Assembly (NCBI GenBank): GCA_903838705.1
Contig: CAILZL010000004.1
Coordinates: forward strand, 62,001-126,000
Direction: 5' to 3'
Source: an uncultured Pseudomonadota bacterium
GTDB lineage: Bacteria; Pseudomonadota; Gammaproteobacteria; Steroidobacterales; Steroidobacteraceae
DNA: 64,000 bases
This document shows positions 1-8,272 of the stretch, in pieces. The translations under genes were made by a program, and so were the position numbers. The notes beneath the pieces are model-generated. The model saw only the letters and a list, made by a program, of their open reading frames with translations, ran no database searches and was not told the origin of the DNA. Position 1 is the first letter of the stretch, and each line of letters starts with the position of its first letter.

Positions 1-101
1 TGATATGCGGCAATCGCTCCATACAGGGTATCCGCAGCACGAGCTACAGACAGAGCCTGCACGAGGAAAAGCGCTGTCAAAACTGCGGTGAATACTCTCA
101 T
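1..101 (-). CDS. Secreted protein, N-terminal part only (possible DUF4189 family)
   Basis: Only the first 33 codons lie in the window. They encode a clear Sec signal peptide (MRVFTAVLTALFLVQ, then an ALSVARA-A type cleavage site) followed by DTLYGAIAAY. The string YGAIA right after the cleavage site is typical of small periplasmic DUF4189 proteins, but ten mature residues are too few for a firm family call. The start is the ATG complement at 99-101, with a purine-rich stretch upstream. It is divergent from the gene at 324, and the 222 bases between them must hold both promoters. No function is inferred. Confidence 0.5.
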   Translation of the reverse strand, partial: MRVFTAVLTALFLVQALSVARAADTLYGAIAAY

Positions 102-323
102 GGGACTGATCCTTGATTTCTTGAGTTATATTTCTGACGAAATCTGCCAAGCCAGCTTTACGCGAACCCACCATAACCATACATGGCGAAATTCGGGAAT
201 TCAATATCTGGGCTTTCCACACGCGGATGGATTTTCTATTGCACAGCTCAATCAACCTGATTAGTCTTGCCTGTAGCGAATCGAACAAAGAATTTTCAAA
301 AGATAAATTGCGAGGAAACGCAT

Positions 324-1937
324 ATGACCACATGGATATCTGGATACCGTCAGTCGATCGCAGCTCTGCTGCTGACTTCATGCATCACCCTTACCCCTGC
401 CATAGCCGCACCCAGCCTTGATCACGCATTGGCGATATATACCTCTGGCGATTTCAATACCGCTCGTGACGAACTGACTGAACTTGCCCAGTACGGAATC
501 GTCGCCGCCCACTACAATCTTGCCGTCATGGCCATGAAGGGGCAATCATTCCCAGTTAGCCCCGGACTGGCACTCGGTTTCCTGAAAACAGCTGCACAGC
601 TGGATGCAAAGATTGACCAAACTCTGCTTACCCAGGCGGAACAGTCGGCCGTTGCGGCCCAGCAACTCCCGATGGCAGAGAAAGTTGTAACGCAATTTGG
701 CAGGCAACCAATCATAAATGGACTAATCAATGCCTATGAGAAATGTTCGGGACGGCAACTATCTTTCGAAAGCCCTTTCAACCCGCCTTCATTCACATCA
801 AATTCCTTCCATAAGGCTCAACTTGTCCCCGGACAGAAACTGCCACAGCCCTACCCTACTAGCAGCATACTTAAGGGACAACAAGGAATCATGGTTGCCA
901 CTGCCTTAATTGACGAGCATGGCAAGGCCTTGGACCCAAGGATAGATGCCATCATCCCACAGCAGAACAACGACGGCTTTTTGTCCGCGGTAACTGAATA
1001 CTTTCAAACCGCAAAATTCGTTCCGATGTCAGTCAATAATCTGCCCGTACTGTCCAGATATCGTTTTATAGCTCGCTTCAAAATCTATGAAGCAGGTGAT
1101 ACTTTCTGGATACCTGAACAACTCAGACAGTTTTCAAATGCAGCATGGAGGAACGAGCCGGATGCACAATATGCGGCCGCCTACATCAGTATGATTGACC
1201 CTGCCACTTCCCAGATATTCGCACTGAACACTCAGCGACAGAAGATTGGCATGCTGCTTTCTGCAGCACTACTGGGAGTAATGGATGCACAGCTCGACAT
1301 CAGCAATTTCTTCAACTCAAGCCGTTGTTCCGAGACACAGGATATTGGAAACGTCTGGCTGGAACAAGCAGCCAAAAGCGGTCAAGCGCGCGCGAAATTA
1401 CTGCTGGCAAAGCAACTGTTGCAATCGGACGATCCTGCATCAAAGGCCGATCAGATTCGAGCTTTGCTGTCCGCAGCAAGCATCAGTGAAGATCGCTACA
1501 CACAAAAGCATGCAGCTTTTCTGCTGGCCACCAGCACTGTTCCAGGTGTCACCGCTCCTGAAACAGCACTTCAGGGCGCACTTAAGCTCAAGGGGGCCGT
1601 AAAAAAAGCTCAGGCCTATCGAAGAACTTATTACATGCCAGCACCGAGTTCATTGCAGACGGCCCATGAAATTGAGGTCTCATATGACTACGCCGATTCC
1701 TCCGACCCGGAGCAGGACATTGTGCTGGCTGCCGCTTATGCAGCAAATAACAATTACGCTGATGCCATCAAGATACAGCAACGCGCTATCAGTAAAGCAG
1801 GGAAAATCGGCTGGGATACAGCGGAACTAGAGACCATGCTTACTGAAATGAAAGGAAAGCATATGCCTGATTACAGCCAGTTTTTCCTGAGCTGGACGAC
1901 TGACAAGCTGAATCATGGCAACGAGCCAAGACAATAA
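324..1937 (+). CDS. Periplasmic Sel1-like repeat protein with a central TonB C-terminal-like domain
   Basis: A 537-aa exported protein. I start it at the ATG preceded by GAGG (312-315) because this places a normal signal peptide (SIAALLLTSCITLTPAIAA) at the N terminus; an in-frame ATG at 267 would bury it. Residues about 30-110 hold alpha-helical Sel1/TPR-like repeats (ALAIYTSGDFNTARDELTELA; ALGFLKTAAQL). Residues about 190-260 (GQQGIMVATALIDEHGKA, then FVPMSVNNLPV and YRFIARF) have the pattern of the TonB C-terminal beta domain. A second helical repeat block follows (AQLDISNFFNSSRC; WLEQAAKSGQARAKLLLAKQ). The mix suggests an envelope scaffold or partner-binding protein. Function unknown; the domain calls come from sequence pattern only. 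Confidence 0.7.
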   Translation: MTTWISGYRQSIAALLLTSCITLTPAIAAPSLDHALAIYTSGDFNTARDELTELAQYGIVAAHYNLAVMAMKGQSFPVSPGLALGFLKTAAQLDAKIDQTLLTQAEQSAVAAQQLPMAEKVVTQFGRQPIINGLINAYEKCSGRQLSFESPFNPPSFTSNSFHKAQLVPGQKLPQPYPTSSILKGQQGIMVATALIDEHGKALDPRIDAIIPQQNNDGFLSAVTEYFQTAKFVPMSVNNLPVLSRYRFIARFKIYEAGDTFWIPEQLRQFSNAAWRNEPDAQYAAAYISMIDPATSQIFALNTQRQKIGMLLSAALLGVMDAQLDISNFFNSSRCSETQDIGNVWLEQAAKSGQARAKLLLAKQLLQSDDPASKADQIRALLSAASISEDRYTQKHAAFLLATSTVPGVTAPETALQGALKLKGAVKKAQAYRRTYYMPAPSSLQTAHEIEVSYDYADSSDPEQDIVLAAAYAANNNYADAIKIQQRAISKAGKIGWDTAELETMLTEMKGKHMPDYSQFFLSWTTDKLNHGNEPRQ

Positions 1938-2033
1938 TGCTCAGTAAAGTCAGCCAATGACAAATCGCTTAATAAGAATGCCGCAATGCCCTATATGGCA
2001 ATTAAGGCCAATCAACAATTTAGTAACGATCTT

Positions 2034-3224
2034 TCAAGCTGCCCGCTGATCTGGCTGCCAGGCCAGCCAGATCAGGGTCAGGACGCAAAACACCGCGCCC
2101 GCGTAGAACGTATATGAGGCACCCAAGTGTGTCCATAACAAACCTGCCACGGTACTTGAAACCAGCATCGCAATACCACTCATCAGATTAAACAGTCCAT
2201 AAGCCGCACCACGCAAATCCGGGGGCGCCGTATCTGCAATCATGGATGCCAGCAGACCTTGTGTGATGCCCATGTGCACTCCCCACAGCATTACGCCGGT
2301 CAACATGAATACCCAATGCGCATAATGAGCCAGCATCAGATCAGCGAGGATCAGGACAAGCAGGCCCGATGCAAGCAAACCCGTGTGACTGACATGATCT
2401 GAAAGTCTGCCGAACGGGTAACATGCAGCCGCATAAACCACATTCATTGCCACCATCACCAGAGGGATCAGCGCCACAGGTATTCCAGCCTGTTGCGCTC
2501 TTAACACGAGGAATGCCTCACTGAATCGGGCCAGAGTAAATAGCGCGCCAGTCACTACAACCCACCAATATCCCGGGCTCAGGCGCCTGATGTTCTCCTT
2601 GCGGATGGGATTGATCCGTACTGAAAGATTCTGACTTGATGGCTCATGTACGCCAAACATCAACAACGCCACTGCCAACACTCCCGGTATAACGGCAAAC
2701 CAGAATACCTTTCTGAAATCGCTTACCCATAGCAGCATCAGCCCCACTGCGATAAGGGGACCCAGAAATGCCCCAACCGTATCCAGTGCCTGGCGCAACC
2801 CGAACGCAGCACCTCGTAAATGGGCAGGTGCCAGATCCGCAACCAGTGCATCGCGTGGTGCACCACGCACCCCCTTACCGACTCTGTCCAGAAGTCTTGC
2901 ACTCAGGACAAGCCCCACACTGGTAGCCATGGCAAACAGTGGCTTGCTGAATGCACCCAGCGCATACCCGAACAAAGCGAGTCCTTTGCGTTTGCCAAGG
3001 TAGTCACTCAACGTGCCTGAAAAAACTTTGATGACAAGGGCAGTTGATTCAGCCATGCCTTCAATCATTCCGATAGCCATGGCACTTGCACCCAGTGACG
3101 TGACAAGAAACAACGGCAGCAGGCTATGAATCATCTCTGATGATACATCCATCAATAGACTGACAAAGCCAAGCAGCCAGATTTCTTTCGGAATCTTGTC
3201 AGGCCTGTGGGGATCGGTTGTCAT
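2034..3224 (-). CDS. MFS transporter, 12-TM
   Basis: A 396-aa major facilitator superfamily permease with about twelve hydrophobic segments. The motif-A-like loop between TM2 and TM3 is visible (GTLSDYLGKRKGLALFG), and a related loop recurs in the second half (PFGRLSDHV). The sequence LLDRVGKGVRGAPRDALVADL after TM4 is characteristic of a common subfamily of putative drug or solute exporters. It starts 3 bases after the stop of the cytochrome c gene at 3228-4205, so the two are probably one transcript. The substrate cannot be deduced. Length is normal. Confidence 0.88.
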   Translation of the reverse strand: MTTDPHRPDKIPKEIWLLGFVSLLMDVSSEMIHSLLPLFLVTSLGASAMAIGMIEGMAESTALVIKVFSGTLSDYLGKRKGLALFGYALGAFSKPLFAMATSVGLVLSARLLDRVGKGVRGAPRDALVADLAPAHLRGAAFGLRQALDTVGAFLGPLIAVGLMLLWVSDFRKVFWFAVIPGVLAVALLMFGVHEPSSQNLSVRINPIRKENIRRLSPGYWWVVVTGALFTLARFSEAFLVLRAQQAGIPVALIPLVMVAMNVVYAAACYPFGRLSDHVSHTGLLASGLLVLILADLMLAHYAHWVFMLTGVMLWGVHMGITQGLLASMIADTAPPDLRGAAYGLFNLMSGIAMLVSSTVAGLLWTHLGASYTFYAGAVFCVLTLIWLAWQPDQRAA

Positions 3225-3227
3225 TCG

Positions 3228-4205
3228 CTACGGCGTTAAAGAAGCCACATAAGCCACTACAGCCACGATATCGTCTTCTGAAAATCGTTCCGCAACGGGC
3301 TTCATCAGTGCTGCTCCCGCCCCGTTTCTCACACCAATTTTGAAGGCATACAACTGTCGCGCCAGATAAGACGGCGAGCGACCGGCAATACCGGGCACCA
3401 ATCCCACACCATGTAAATCGGCCCCATGACAAACCGCACAGGCCATAGCTGGATTCGCCTTGGACTGAACGATGGCCAGCCCCTTTTTCAGGCTACCAAC
3501 CGGAACATAGGCCGTGAATGTTGCACGTGGATCATGTAATTCGTATCGCTCAACGTCATCAGGCAATTCAACAATGCGCCGACCCAGCGGCTCCTTGCCT
3601 TCACCCTGGCGTGCATAAAAATATCGAATGATGGTCGTTGCCGGCGCTGTATCCGACTCAACAACTCGCATTACCGGCTTTGGTTTCAGTTCAGAAAAAT
3701 ATTTAGCTGCCGCCTGAATTTCCTCATCGGTTGCGACTTGCGCTGCCAAGGTCATAAGATTTTCAGGCGGACGTGACTGGAGCGCCGACTGTCTGGCACC
3801 ACTTTTGAAATCGGCCAATTGCTGCACGATATAGACTGCAGGCAATCCGGCGAGACTTGCACTGTCTGCGCCAGCCGTGCCTTCCGCACGATGACACCCT
3901 CCACAGGCGCGTAAATCAGGTTTTCTACCCGATTCAACTACCGCAGGCATTAACGGATGCGCATCTGGAAACCAGTTTGCCGCAAAAAACATGTTGCGCG
4001 CCTGTTGCACGCTGTATTGCATTGTACTGCCGGGTATCTGCACCGGCTGAGGATCAGGTGGTTGACTGTGTACAGAATCGTTCCACAAATAAGCCCAACT
4101 TAGCCCAGCAGGCAGATCATTCGCTGTATTGGTTTGCGCGAGCAACTGATCACAACTCGCTACCAAAGCAAGCAAGCCCACTATGACGTGGCGAAGATCA
4201 CGCAT
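3228..4205 (-). CDS. Diheme cytochrome c, periplasmic
   Basis: A 325-aa exported protein with a signal peptide (HVIVGLLALVASCDQLLAQ) and two heme-c attachment motifs, CGGCH near residue 100 and CAVCH near residue 255. Each lies in a cytochrome-c fold region (TDEEIQAAAKYFSEL; FSEDDIVAVVAYVASL). The second half ends in a typical class I c-type domain. It probably carries electrons in the periplasm for a dehydrogenase or terminal oxidase not encoded here. It is the first gene of a probable two-gene unit with the MFS transporter. The partner enzyme is unknown. Confidence 0.87.
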   Translation of the reverse strand: MRDLRHVIVGLLALVASCDQLLAQTNTANDLPAGLSWAYLWNDSVHSQPPDPQPVQIPGSTMQYSVQQARNMFFAANWFPDAHPLMPAVVESGRKPDLRACGGCHRAEGTAGADSASLAGLPAVYIVQQLADFKSGARQSALQSRPPENLMTLAAQVATDEEIQAAAKYFSELKPKPVMRVVESDTAPATTIIRYFYARQGEGKEPLGRRIVELPDDVERYELHDPRATFTAYVPVGSLKKGLAIVQSKANPAMACAVCHGADLHGVGLVPGIAGRSPSYLARQLYAFKIGVRNGAGAALMKPVAERFSEDDIVAVVAYVASLTP

Positions 4206-4387
4206 CTATTCATCCCCTCACGATCACACAAGTATCCAGAGTTTCACATACAACGAATGACAGCCAGACGACTGTTTACCCGTAGCACAACATACCCTCG
4301 CAGAGAAGATAACGCCACTGCCGCACGCTGGCTGCCAAGCGTCACTTCAAGAGTCGAAACTTCCAGACTGGGATGCAGTGAAACGTA

Positions 4388-4419
4388 ATCCCAGCATTCA
4401 GAAATCAGGGTGCTGGGAT
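4388..4419. repeat. Inverted repeat, possible transcription terminator
   Basis: Perfect 9-base arms ATCCCAGCA (4388-4396) and TGCTGGGAT (4411-4419) around a 14-base loop. No U-run follows on either strand, so termination is uncertain. Confidence 0.4.
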
Positions 4420-4481
4420 GAAACCCCAGCCCGCCTGACTTCAATTGCTCAATGCGGCGACAGTTTTTCATTACCACTATC

Positions 4482-4507
4482 GTTGGGCTTCGCACCCTCA
4501 GCCCAAC
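4482..4507. repeat. REP-like short palindrome
   Basis: Arms GTTGGGCT (4482-4489) and AGCCCAAC (4500-4507) with loop TCGCACCCTC, followed by CTAC. The wording resembles dispersed GTAGGTTGGGCT-type palindromes common in beta- and gammaproteobacterial intergenic DNA. It would be confirmed by finding many genomic copies; only one copy is seen in this window. Confidence 0.5.
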
Positions 4508-4565
4508 CTACCGCACTCTGTGAGTAGATCAATGGGTCACGCTTCGGGGTGTGCCCGTGCCATTT

Positions 4566-4588
4566 CATGTCACAAATATGGCACAACC
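4566..4588. repeat. Direct repeat copy 1 near the att fragment
   Basis: 23 bases matching 4752-4774 with three mismatches. It contains GTCACAA and, 11 bases further on, GGCACAA. The phased GTCAC-type half-sites on one helical face resemble integrase arm-type sites (inference). Confidence 0.45.
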
Positions 4589-4633
4589 CGTAAAACAAGC
4601 ATCGAATGGAATTGATTAACTGTTTGTTTTTAT

Positions 4634-4678
4634 TGGCGCGGCTGGAGAGACTCGAACTCCCGACCCCTTGGTTCGAAG
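4634..4678 (-). repeat. tRNA-Arg 3' fragment, putative attachment site (attL)
   Basis: 45 bases identical to 31527-31571. They correspond to the tRNA-Arg 3' end from the CCA back to the anticodon loop. The remaining 5' half is absent, so this is not a functional tRNA. Same orientation and intact tRNA at the far end are the classic product of integrase-mediated insertion into a tRNA 3' end. The match stops abruptly on both sides. Confidence 0.85.
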
Positions 4679-4751
4679 GACGATTCTGGTATCTATAGGT
4701 TCAATAAATTCAATCACTTGTATCGCTTGCCAACCTCGATCCAAGCCTCAC

Positions 4752-4774
4752 CATGTCACAATTACGGCACAGCC
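4752..4774. repeat. Direct repeat copy 2 near the att fragment
   Basis: Partner of 4566-4588. It contains GTCACAA and, 11 bases later, GGCACAG. It lies just inside the island, 74 bases from the tRNA fragment. Confidence 0.45.
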
Positions 4775-4793
4775 AACCTGACCTTGGTACATT

Positions 4794-7169
4794 TTATCCC
4801 GCCTTGTGCAAAAGCTTTACAGACACAGGACCCAATGCTTCACGAATAACGTCATCAACTTTGTCACAAAACACAAAATCAATTTCTTTACGAACACTCT
4901 CAGGAACATCTTCCATATCCTTGCGATTCCTGCCAGGCAACAACACCTTGTTGATGCCGGCACGATGCGCAGCAATGGTCTTTTCCTTGACACCACCAAT
5001 CGGTAGCACCAGTCCGCGCAAACTGATTTCTCCAGTCATTGCCACATTATTGAAAACCGCACGGTTAGTTAGTAATGATACCAGTGCTGTATACATTGAC
5101 ACTCCGGCACTCGGCCCATCCTTCGGTATGGCACCAGCGGGAACGTGAATATGAATATCGCTTTTTTCAAAGAGTGACGAATCAATTCCCAGAACCTCTG
5201 CCTGTGATTTTACTAGCGAAAGAGCTGCCTGAGCGCTCTCCTTCATTACTTCCCCGAGCTGGCCGGTCAGGATCAACTGTCCTCTACCCGGCACTCGCGT
5301 AGCTTCTATGAACAGAATGTCACCGCCCGATGGCGTCCAAGCGAGTCCAGTTGCGACACCGGCCACACTGGTGCGTAACGCAACCTCACTTTCAAAGCGC
5401 GGAATACCTAGTATTCCATAGAGATCTGCCGCATTAATTTCCTGCTGCACTCTGGAACCATCCGCAATCTGTACTGCAACATGTCGCAATACTGAACCAA
5501 TTGTACGCTCCAGGTTACGGCATCCTGATTCACGGGTGTAATCGCTCACCATATGGTGCAGAGCATCATCCGAGATAGTGACCTGCTGGGCTGTCAGGCC
5601 ATTGGCTTCGAGTTGTCGCTGGATCAAGTAGCGCTTTGCAATCTCGACTTTCTCTTCTTCGGTGTAACCAGTCAGCTCGATGATCTCCATGCGGTCCCGC
5701 AATGGTCCAGGAATCGTATCAAGCTGGTTGGCGGTGGCGATGAACAGTACCTTTGACAAATCCAGACTCACGCCAAGATAGTTGTCACGAAAGCTGTTGT
5801 TCTGTTCTGGATCAAGCACCTCAAGCAGGGCGGATGATGGATCACCTTGCAGTCCCGCACCGAGTTTGTCGATTTCATCCAGCATCAGCACGGGATTGCG
5901 CGTGCCCGCTTTACGCAGTGCATGGACGATGTTTCCAGGCAGGGCACCGATATATGTACGACGATGCCCACGAATTTCTGCCTCATCATGTAATCCACCC
6001 AGGCTAATTCGCGAGAACTTGATACCGAGTGAACGCGCAATACTCTGCCCCAGAGATGTCTTGCCTACGCCGGGCGGGCCAACGAAGCATAAAATAGGAC
6101 TTCGACCCTGTGGATTCAGCTTACGGACAGCAAGGTACTCGACGATGCGGCGCTTTATCTTTTCCAGACCGTAATGATCAGCGTCGAGAACCTGCCTGGC
6201 CCTGACAATATCTATATTTTCGATATCAAGCTTTGTCCAGGGCACAGCGATCATCCAGTCCAGCCAGGTTCTGAGCATTGAGTATTCGCCAGTGGCTTCT
6301 GACATGCGCTCCAGTCGGCTGAGCTCCTTCTGCGCCTGCTCTTTTGCCTCTGGCGACATGCCGGCATCTTCAACAGCCTTCTTCAGCTCCTGCAATTCTT
6401 CTGATGAACCGTCTGCCTCACCCAGTTGTTTCTGTATCTGATGCATCTGCTCACGGAGCAGAATTTCCTTTTGTCGCTCGTCGATCGCTTCACGGGTCTG
6501 TGACTCAATCTGCTGTTGCAGCTTGAGCACTTCAATTCTGTGCGATACCAGTTCACTGACACGATCTAGTCGCATTCGCAGATCAAGCTGCTCCAGTAGC
6601 TTCTGCTTTTCTTCCGACTTTACGTCCATGAAACTAGCCACGAGATCCGCCAATGCAGAAGGTGACTCCATTCTTTGTACTGCATTGGACAGCTCAACTG
6701 GCACCTGTGGCAGCAGCTCAACAGCTTGTGCCGCCAGACGCTTGAGATTAAGTGCTCTGGCTTCAATTTCGCTATCCACGTGCTGCTCAGGCAAATACTC
6801 CACACGCGCCAGCGTAAATGGCAGCCCTGACTGGAAATCCAGCACACGAAACCTGCGCTCGCCCTGAACAATGAGGTCATGAGTTCCATCTTTTTCTTTT
6901 TCGTAGCGAAGAATACTGGCAACAGTGCCAATCTTGTATAAGTCCTCACCCGCCGGCTCATCAGTTGCCGGGTCCATCTGTAACAGGAAGCCTACCGGAC
7001 GTTTTGTCTTGATGGCTTCCTTCGCTGCCGCGACTGTACGCGCACGTGTTGCCGCCACAGGGATTACGACCCCTGGAAAAAGCACCAGATTACGCATCGG
7101 CAATATGATAAGCATGTCATCTGATACCGACACGTATTCTCCCTCTTGAATCATACTTGTTTCGCTCAT
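4794..7169 (-). CDS. lon: ATP-dependent serine protease Lon (accessory copy)
   Basis: A 791-aa LonA protease that degrades misfolded and regulatory cytoplasmic proteins. The start at the ATG complement 7167-7169 has AGAGG 6-10 bases upstream and gives the usual N terminus (ILPMRNLVLFPGVVIPV). The frame stays open to 7445, but that part reads like non-coding DNA. Order: LON substrate-binding domain (about 1-205), coiled-coil helical region, AAA+ module with Walker A GPPGVGKT (about 365) and Walker B VLMLDEIDKL, then the protease domain with PKDGPSAG (catalytic Ser about 685) and the catalytic Lys in VKEKTIAAHRAG. All key residues are present and length is normal. It is the first gene inside the island and lacks the clpX/hupB neighbours of a core lon, so a second genomic lon is likely. 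Confidence 0.96.
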   Translation of the reverse strand: MSETSMIQEGEYVSVSDDMLIILPMRNLVLFPGVVIPVAATRARTVAAAKEAIKTKRPVGFLLQMDPATDEPAGEDLYKIGTVASILRYEKEKDGTHDLIVQGERRFRVLDFQSGLPFTLARVEYLPEQHVDSEIEARALNLKRLAAQAVELLPQVPVELSNAVQRMESPSALADLVASFMDVKSEEKQKLLEQLDLRMRLDRVSELVSHRIEVLKLQQQIESQTREAIDERQKEILLREQMHQIQKQLGEADGSSEELQELKKAVEDAGMSPEAKEQAQKELSRLERMSEATGEYSMLRTWLDWMIAVPWTKLDIENIDIVRARQVLDADHYGLEKIKRRIVEYLAVRKLNPQGRSPILCFVGPPGVGKTSLGQSIARSLGIKFSRISLGGLHDEAEIRGHRRTYIGALPGNIVHALRKAGTRNPVLMLDEIDKLGAGLQGDPSSALLEVLDPEQNNSFRDNYLGVSLDLSKVLFIATANQLDTIPGPLRDRMEIIELTGYTEEEKVEIAKRYLIQRQLEANGLTAQQVTISDDALHHMVSDYTRESGCRNLERTIGSVLRHVAVQIADGSRVQQEINAADLYGILGIPRFESEVALRTSVAGVATGLAWTPSGGDILFIEATRVPGRGQLILTGQLGEVMKESAQAALSLVKSQAEVLGIDSSLFEKSDIHIHVPAGAIPKDGPSAGVSMYTALVSLLTNRAVFNNVAMTGEISLRGLVLPIGGVKEKTIAAHRAGINKVLLPGRNRKDMEDVPESVRKEIDFVFCDKVDDVIREALGPVSVKLLHKAG

Positions 7170-7737
7170 AATGCCTCTAGCAAGAATCGAATGGCCCGCC
7201 ACCTGCCGCGAAGCCTGATAATTTGAGTCCCCACATATACTTTTTCTAAAATCAGAACACCTGCCCATTAAAATACAAACAGGTGCCAATGCCTTAATTT
7301 TGCCTATCAACTTATATTCAATACCGAGAACACAAAAGTTTTCCTTCACCAAATCATGTTCAATGAATAAACCATACCTCAATACGAAGTAACACTTAAT
7401 TTTATAAGCAAGGGCATTTATATCTACAGCAGCGCGAACTCGCATTCGATACTCACGCCGACTTGCTGTTGACGAATAATATTTCCCACATCAACACACG
7501 CAGACACAGCAGGTTTCTGCGATCGGCAAAATGATAATTACATTAATGCGATTGATACTTACAAAATAAGGACTAATCGCAATAATCATTTCTGCCTACT
7601 TAATTTAATCTGGCAACGCTTCCGCTGCTGATGTTACTAAGCATATTGACGGTCAATGACCATCTTCCCTGCTTTTGAGCATTACCAATTTCTTGTTTGC
7701 ATGCTCTTTTCAATAAACTTCTATTGAGCAATTTTTT
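7170..7737. other. Divergent intergenic region between lon and the CBS gene
   Basis: 568 bases, AT-rich, with no convincing gene. It must carry the promoters of lon (minus) and the CBS gene (plus). It contains the palindrome at 7645-7657 and an inverted repeat CACCTG/CAGGTG (7258-7285). I could not find a convincing sigma-32 promoter by eye. Confidence 0.5.
7645..7657. promoter_or_regulatory. Palindrome ATTGAC-G-GTCAAT, candidate operator
   Basis: A perfect palindrome (arms ATTGAC/GTCAAT, one-base centre) about 80 bases upstream of the CBS gene. A near-identical site, with two-base centre and the same CATATTGACGG left arm, lies upstream of hsdM at 20881-20894. Recurrence within one island suggests a shared regulator (inference). 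Confidence 0.35.
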
Positions 7738-8190
7738 ATGCAGGCCAATCAGGTAATGACCACCAATGTGGTTACCATCACTCCAGACAAGGATCTGACT
7801 TATGCTGCACGCCTGATGCGTGAGCATCATGTAGGTTTTCTCGTGGTTACAAACCAGGCGCATCACGGCCATCCTGTTGGCATTATCACCGACCGCGACA
7901 TAGTGATTGAGGTCGTCGCTGTCGGCATAGATCCATCTACCATCAAGACTGCTGATGTAATGAGTACAAAAGTAATGATCGCGGTTGAAAACGAGGATAT
8001 TCTGAGCATCACATCCAAAATGCGCAGCATGGGAATAAGGCGCGCCCCCGTCATCAGCACATGGGGGAAACTCGTCGGTGTCATCACGTTCGACGATCTG
8101 CTATCTCTTGCGAACAGCCTGCTGAACGACATGACCGGCTCTATCATTAATCAGATAGCCATTGAAAAAAGGCTGCGCGGGCATAGCTGA
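7738..8190 (+). CDS. CBS domain-pair protein
   Basis: A 150-aa cytoplasmic protein made of two CBS motifs (about 8-60 and 72-130). Signatures are VMTTNVVTITPDKDL, GHPVGIITDRDIV, DVMSTKVM and GKLVGVITFDDLL. Tandem CBS pairs bind adenine nucleotides and usually sense energy state or act as regulators. It stands alone here, with no catalytic domain, as in many stress-associated stand-alone CBS proteins. It is followed 82 bases downstream by the PCMT-esterase fusion in the same direction, so it may open the stress operon. The ligand and target are unknown. Confidence 0.9.
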   Translation: MQANQVMTTNVVTITPDKDLTYAARLMREHHVGFLVVTNQAHHGHPVGIITDRDIVIEVVAVGIDPSTIKTADVMSTKVMIAVENEDILSITSKMRSMGIRRAPVISTWGKLVGVITFDDLLSLANSLLNDMTGSIINQIAIEKRLRGHS

Positions 8191-8272
8191 AAACAGCATC
8201 CTTTCTGGCAGCCTAACAAATTCAAGTAACCTGATACATCAATGTAGATCGTCACCCATACAGGAATACGGC

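Larger units (their letters stand above)
4206..4793. other. Intergenic region at the left island boundary
   Basis: 588 bases without a credible gene. It holds an inverted repeat (4388-4419), a REP-like palindrome (4482-4507), two related 23-bp direct repeats (4566-4588 and 4752-4774) and the 45-bp tRNA-Arg 3' fragment at 4634-4678. I see no integrase or integrase remnant on either strand. Confidence 0.7.

Noticed and set aside
7170-7445. 92-codon N-terminal extension of Lon
   Set aside because: The frame is open, but the peptide has no Lon homology, the DNA is AT-rich intergenic in character, and the ATG at 7169 has a good ribosome site and the conserved start sequence.
7600-7872. 90-aa ORF on the minus strand over the CBS gene start
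   Set aside because: Antisense shadow of the CBS coding frame; no ribosome site or family resemblance.
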